Assembly (NCBI GenBank): GCA_016191985.1
Contig: JACPVB010000043.1
Coordinates: 1 to 15,901 of the forward strand
Length of the DNA stretch: 15,901 nt
Reading direction: 5' to 3'
Source of the DNA: Chloroflexota bacterium
GTDB lineage: Bacteria; Chloroflexota; Anaerolineae; Anaerolineales; Villigracilaceae
Positions 13,576 through 15,901 of the stretch are shown here, piece by piece. Numbering within the stretch: position 1 is the stretch's first letter; each line of letters begins with the position of its first letter. The notes beneath the pieces are model-generated. The model was given only the letters and a program-made list of their open reading frames with translations, did not search any database and was not told where the DNA came from. The position numbers and the translations under genes were made by a program.

Positions 13576-15270
13576 ATGTCCATCCAAATCGTTTCACCCA
13601 ATACAAACGTCGAACTCCATCTCCCTGATGGACGAGTCCTCTCCGGTCAACGCGGCACGCAAGTAGGGGAGTTCCTTGCCCAGGTCAAAGATGATTTTTC
13701 CGCACCCATCGTGGCCGCCATCATCAACAACCAAATTCATGAGTTGACCTTTCCCGTTGAAATCGAATCCCTTTGCCAGCCTGTCACCATGGATACAGCC
13801 GATGGAGCGCGCATCTATCGCCGTTCGCTGGTCTTTTTACTGGAGTTGGTTTTTGCCGAACTCTTCCCAAAAGGAAAGTTGAATATCGACCATTCCGTTT
13901 CATCAGGTGGATTTTATTGCGAGGTGACAGGCCGTGAAGCGCTGACACAGGAGGAACTTGGCTTACTCAAAGTTCACATGCAAAAGCTGGTCGCGGAGGA
14001 TCGTCCCTTCATTCGCAAGGAAGTCCCCATTCAGGAAGCCATTGAATATTTTAAACAGCGTGGTTACGAAGACAAACTCCGCCTGCTTAAATATCGCAGC
14101 AAAGATTACCTCACCCTCTACAGCTTCAACGGCCAAATGGATTACATGCACGGGTACATGGTCCCTTCCACTGGCTACTTGAAATGGTTCGACCTCAAGC
14201 TGGTCAACGGTGGGTTTCTGATTCAGTTCCCGCGCCGCCATGCGCCAACGCGCCTTGAGCCGATGGGGAATTATCCAAAATTGCTCAGCACATTCCGTCA
14301 GTACGGCGATTGGTTGAAAACGCTCAACATCGATAATGTCGGTGCGCTCAACGATGCCATTGAAGCGGGCCGCGCCGATGAGATCGTACTGGTCTCCGAG
14401 GCGCTGCACGAACAAAATTTTGCAGACGTTGCCCAGCAGATCGTGCAGAAAAAAGCGCGCATTATTTTAATTGCAGGTCCCACCTCGTCGGGCAAAACCA
14501 CCTCGTCGCGCCGCCTTGCCATTCAACTGCTTGCGCGCGGCATTTCGCCCTATCCGCTCGAGCTTGATCATTATTTTGTAGACCGCGAAAAGAATCCCGT
14601 CGATGAAAACGGCCAGCCTGATTTTGAAATTATCGATGCCCTGGACCTCGCGCGCCTCGCGCAGGATTTGGAAAAATTGATCAGCGGAGAAAAAGTTCAT
14701 CTGCCCCGATTCAACTTCAAGACCGGAAGAGGCGAAGAAGGGGACGTTGTCCAATTACAGGCGGGACAACCGATCATCCTTGAAGGCATCCATGGCATGA
14801 ACCCGCGCCTCATTTCCGACCGTTGGGCTGATTCTGCTTTTCGGGTATATGTCTCTGCGCTGACGCAGCTCAACCTCGACCGCCATAACCGCGTCTCCAC
14901 CACAGACACGCGCCTCATCCGCCGCATCGTCCGCGACGCGCGCGAGCGTGGATATTCCGCGCAAGCCACCATCTCACGCTGGGAGTCCGTTCGCCGCGGC
15001 GAGAAGCGGCACATCTTCCCCTATCAGGAAAACGCAGACGTGATGTTTAACTCCGCGTTGGTCTTTGAACTTGCCGCGCTCAAAGGAGCCGCCGAGCCGC
15101 TGCTTCGCCAGGTCCCGCACCATGTGCCGGAATACATCGAAGCCCGCCGACTGCTGGCCTTCCTCGAATGGTTCCTGCCATTGGATATCAGCCTCATCCC
15201 CGCCAATTCCATCGTCCTCGAATTTTTGGGCGGCTCGAGTTTGAAGGATTTCAAGATTTGGAGAGGGTGA
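13576..15270 (+). CDS. Nucleoside kinase-like protein with TGS and ThrRS-editing-like domains
   Basis: 564 residues. The domain order is a TGS-like domain (about 1-65), a segment like the second additional domain of threonyl-tRNA synthetase (about 80-190: VSSGGFYCEV, then QEELGLLKVHMQKLVAEDRPF and EAIEYFKQRGYEDKLRLL), and a uridine kinase/phosphoribulokinase-type P-loop kinase (about 290-490). The kinase has Walker A GPTSSGKTT (301-309), the D331-H-Y motif, the NFKTG segment (380-384) and ILEGIHGMN (401-409). In the ThrRS-like part the Zn-binding HxxxH is replaced by R83...F87 in RRSLVFLL, so no editing activity is expected. Related proteins are usually annotated as uridine kinase or nucleoside kinase; the real substrate is unproven. 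The start has no ribosome-binding site and is abutted by a heptamer array. Confidence 0.88.
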   Translation: MSIQIVSPNTNVELHLPDGRVLSGQRGTQVGEFLAQVKDDFSAPIVAAIINNQIHELTFPVEIESLCQPVTMDTADGARIYRRSLVFLLELVFAELFPKGKLNIDHSVSSGGFYCEVTGREALTQEELGLLKVHMQKLVAEDRPFIRKEVPIQEAIEYFKQRGYEDKLRLLKYRSKDYLTLYSFNGQMDYMHGYMVPSTGYLKWFDLKLVNGGFLIQFPRRHAPTRLEPMGNYPKLLSTFRQYGDWLKTLNIDNVGALNDAIEAGRADEIVLVSEALHEQNFADVAQQIVQKKARIILIAGPTSSGKTTSSRRLAIQLLARGISPYPLELDHYFVDREKNPVDENGQPDFEIIDALDLARLAQDLEKLISGEKVHLPRFNFKTGRGEEGDVVQLQAGQPIILEGIHGMNPRLISDRWADSAFRVYVSALTQLNLDRHNRVSTTDTRLIRRIVRDARERGYSAQATISRWESVRRGEKRHIFPYQENADVMFNSALVFELAALKGAAEPLLRQVPHHVPEYIEARRLLAFLEWFLPLDISLIPANSIVLEFLGGSSLKDFKIWRG

Positions 15271-15296
15271 AGTGAAGCGTGATGCGTGATACGTAA
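15269..15296. repeat. Short heptamer array after the kinase gene
   Basis: GAAGTGA, AGCGTGA, TGCGTGA and TACGTAA run in phase, starting inside the kinase stop codon and ending at the A-run of the terminator. The words differ from those at the other sites but the period is again seven. Confidence 0.55.
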
Positions 15297-15328
15297 AAAA
15301 CTCCAGTCCTAATTGACTGGAGTTTTTT
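15295..15328. terminator. Bidirectional rho-independent terminator
   Basis: A 14-bp perfect stem (15295-15308 with 15315-15328) with a CTAATT loop has an A-run on the left and a T-run on the right. It sits between the convergent kinase and aldo/keto reductase genes. Confidence 0.92.
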
Positions 15329-15333
15329 GTTTC

Positions 15334-15901
15334 TTAGCTGCTCAAAATGTTTTCAATCTCTTGTAGTTCATTGCCTGAAAACTCAAGCCGCTTCAACGCT
15401 CCAACAGCATCATCGATCTGTGAGACTCTGCTTGCACCGATCAGCACGGAGGTCATGGCCTGGTGGCGCAGGACCCAGGCGAGAGCCAGTTGCGCAAGGG
15501 TTTGTCCGCGGGATTGGGCGAGTTCGTTTAGTTTTTGAACTTTCGCCAGTTTTTCGTCTGTGAGGTGAGCGGGCTTGAGGAATCCATGCGCTTTGGATGC
15601 GCGCGAGCCTTCAGGAATGCCGCTGAGATATTTATTGGTAAGCAGGCCCTGCGCGAGAGGGGAGAAGGCGATGCAGCCGATGCCTTCCTCTTTGAGAGTG
15701 GTGAGCAGATCAGCCTCCACCCAGCGATTGAACATGTTGTAAACAGGCTGGTGGATCAGTCAAGGCGTGCCAAGTGAATTCAAAATCTTCGAGGCTTCAC
15801 GGGTTTTGTCGGCGGGGTAATTTGAAATGGCCGCATACAACGCCCGTCCACTGCGGACGATGGTATCCAACGCCTGCATGGTCTCTTCGAGCGGAGTCTC
15901 A
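15334..15901 (-). pseudogene. Aldo/keto reductase (YghZ-like), C-terminal part, with in-frame TGA
   Basis: The gene enters from the right edge and ends at 15334. Family members reduce carbonyl compounds with NADPH in a TIM-barrel fold; E. coli YghZ acts on methylglyoxal and similar aldehydes. In one frame the sequence reads ETPLEETMQALDTIV, then SGRALYAAISNYPADKT, then SLGTP, a TGA at 15760-15762, then LIHQPVYNMFNRWVE, GIGCIAFSPLAQGLLTNKYL and VTSVLIGASR-like SVLIGASRVSQIDDA to a normal C-terminus. Both sides are well conserved, with no other lesion. From memory, E. coli YghZ has Leu at this place and other members have Cys. TGA is a normal stop for other genes here. It may be a fresh pseudogene, a sequencing error, or a recoded TGA. 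An ATG at 15735 could start a 133-residue fragment, which would lack the catalytic Asp, Tyr and Lys. Confidence 0.8.

Noticed and set aside
12484..13601. Long minus-strand frames of 183 and 193 codons opposite the ketopantoate reductase gene
   Set aside because: They mirror a conserved plus-strand gene and show no protein-like motifs.
15715..15760. Hairpin after the TGA as a firm bacterial SECIS element
   Set aside because: The stem has a bulge and a long loop, and its bases are set by conserved IHQP and RWVE codons, so it is expected without any SECIS role.

Overview
The window is about 16 kb of ordinary-density bacterial chromosome with moderate GC. It looks like a member of the Chloroflexota, most likely class Anaerolineae. 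I infer this from the style of the proteins (a LytR-CpsA-Psr protein with a LytR_C tail, paired DUF4870 proteins, a TGS-kinase fusion) and from the structured repeats that fill many gaps between genes. I could run no taxonomic search. TGA is used as a normal stop by several intact genes here.

Layout, left to right: the 3' part of a HEAT-repeat protein (1-517); a membrane-anchored LCP cell-envelope protein (532-1995); a bidirectional terminator; two leftward DUF4870 membrane proteins (2133-2567 and 2957-3268) separated by a repeat-rich gap; fmt (3395-4312), which probably has a leaderless mRNA; an aquaporin (4365-5123) with a selectivity filter like that of plant tonoplast intrinsic proteins; prfC (release factor RF3, 5400-7016); glpK (7257-8783) and glpD (8871-10562); a GtrB/DPM1-like membrane glycosyltransferase (10602-11561); a histidine-phosphatase-family protein (11639-12283); a ketopantoate reductase-family protein (12445-13527); a TGS/ThrRS-like-domain nucleoside kinase homologue (13576-15270); and, leftward from the right edge, an aldo/keto reductase interrupted by one in-frame TGA (15334-15901).

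The clearest pathway is glycerol use. The aquaporin may admit glycerol, GlpK phosphorylates it and GlpD oxidises glycerol 3-phosphate to dihydroxyacetone phosphate. The other genes are housekeeping (fmt, prfC), envelope (LCP, glycosyltransferase) or of unknown cellular role.

The most unusual content lies between the genes. (1) Six gaps hold short-period degenerate tandem arrays, with period 7 at four sites and period 9 at two. Four of the six are built as two inverted arms, and two period-7 sites share identical heptamer words. (2) A 72-bp double-hairpin element lies between two exact 19-bp direct repeats at the glycosyltransferase/phosphatase junction. It appears to have split two genes that formerly overlapped while keeping both intact and supplying a new ribosome-binding site. 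(3) The aldo/keto reductase reads cleanly through an in-frame TGA on both sides, so it is a very recent pseudogene, a sequence error or a recoding event. (4) Two genes have an extended -10 box six or seven bases before their ATG, which points to leaderless transcripts. No CRISPR array, tRNA, rRNA, transposase, integrase or recognisable defence or secretion system was found.
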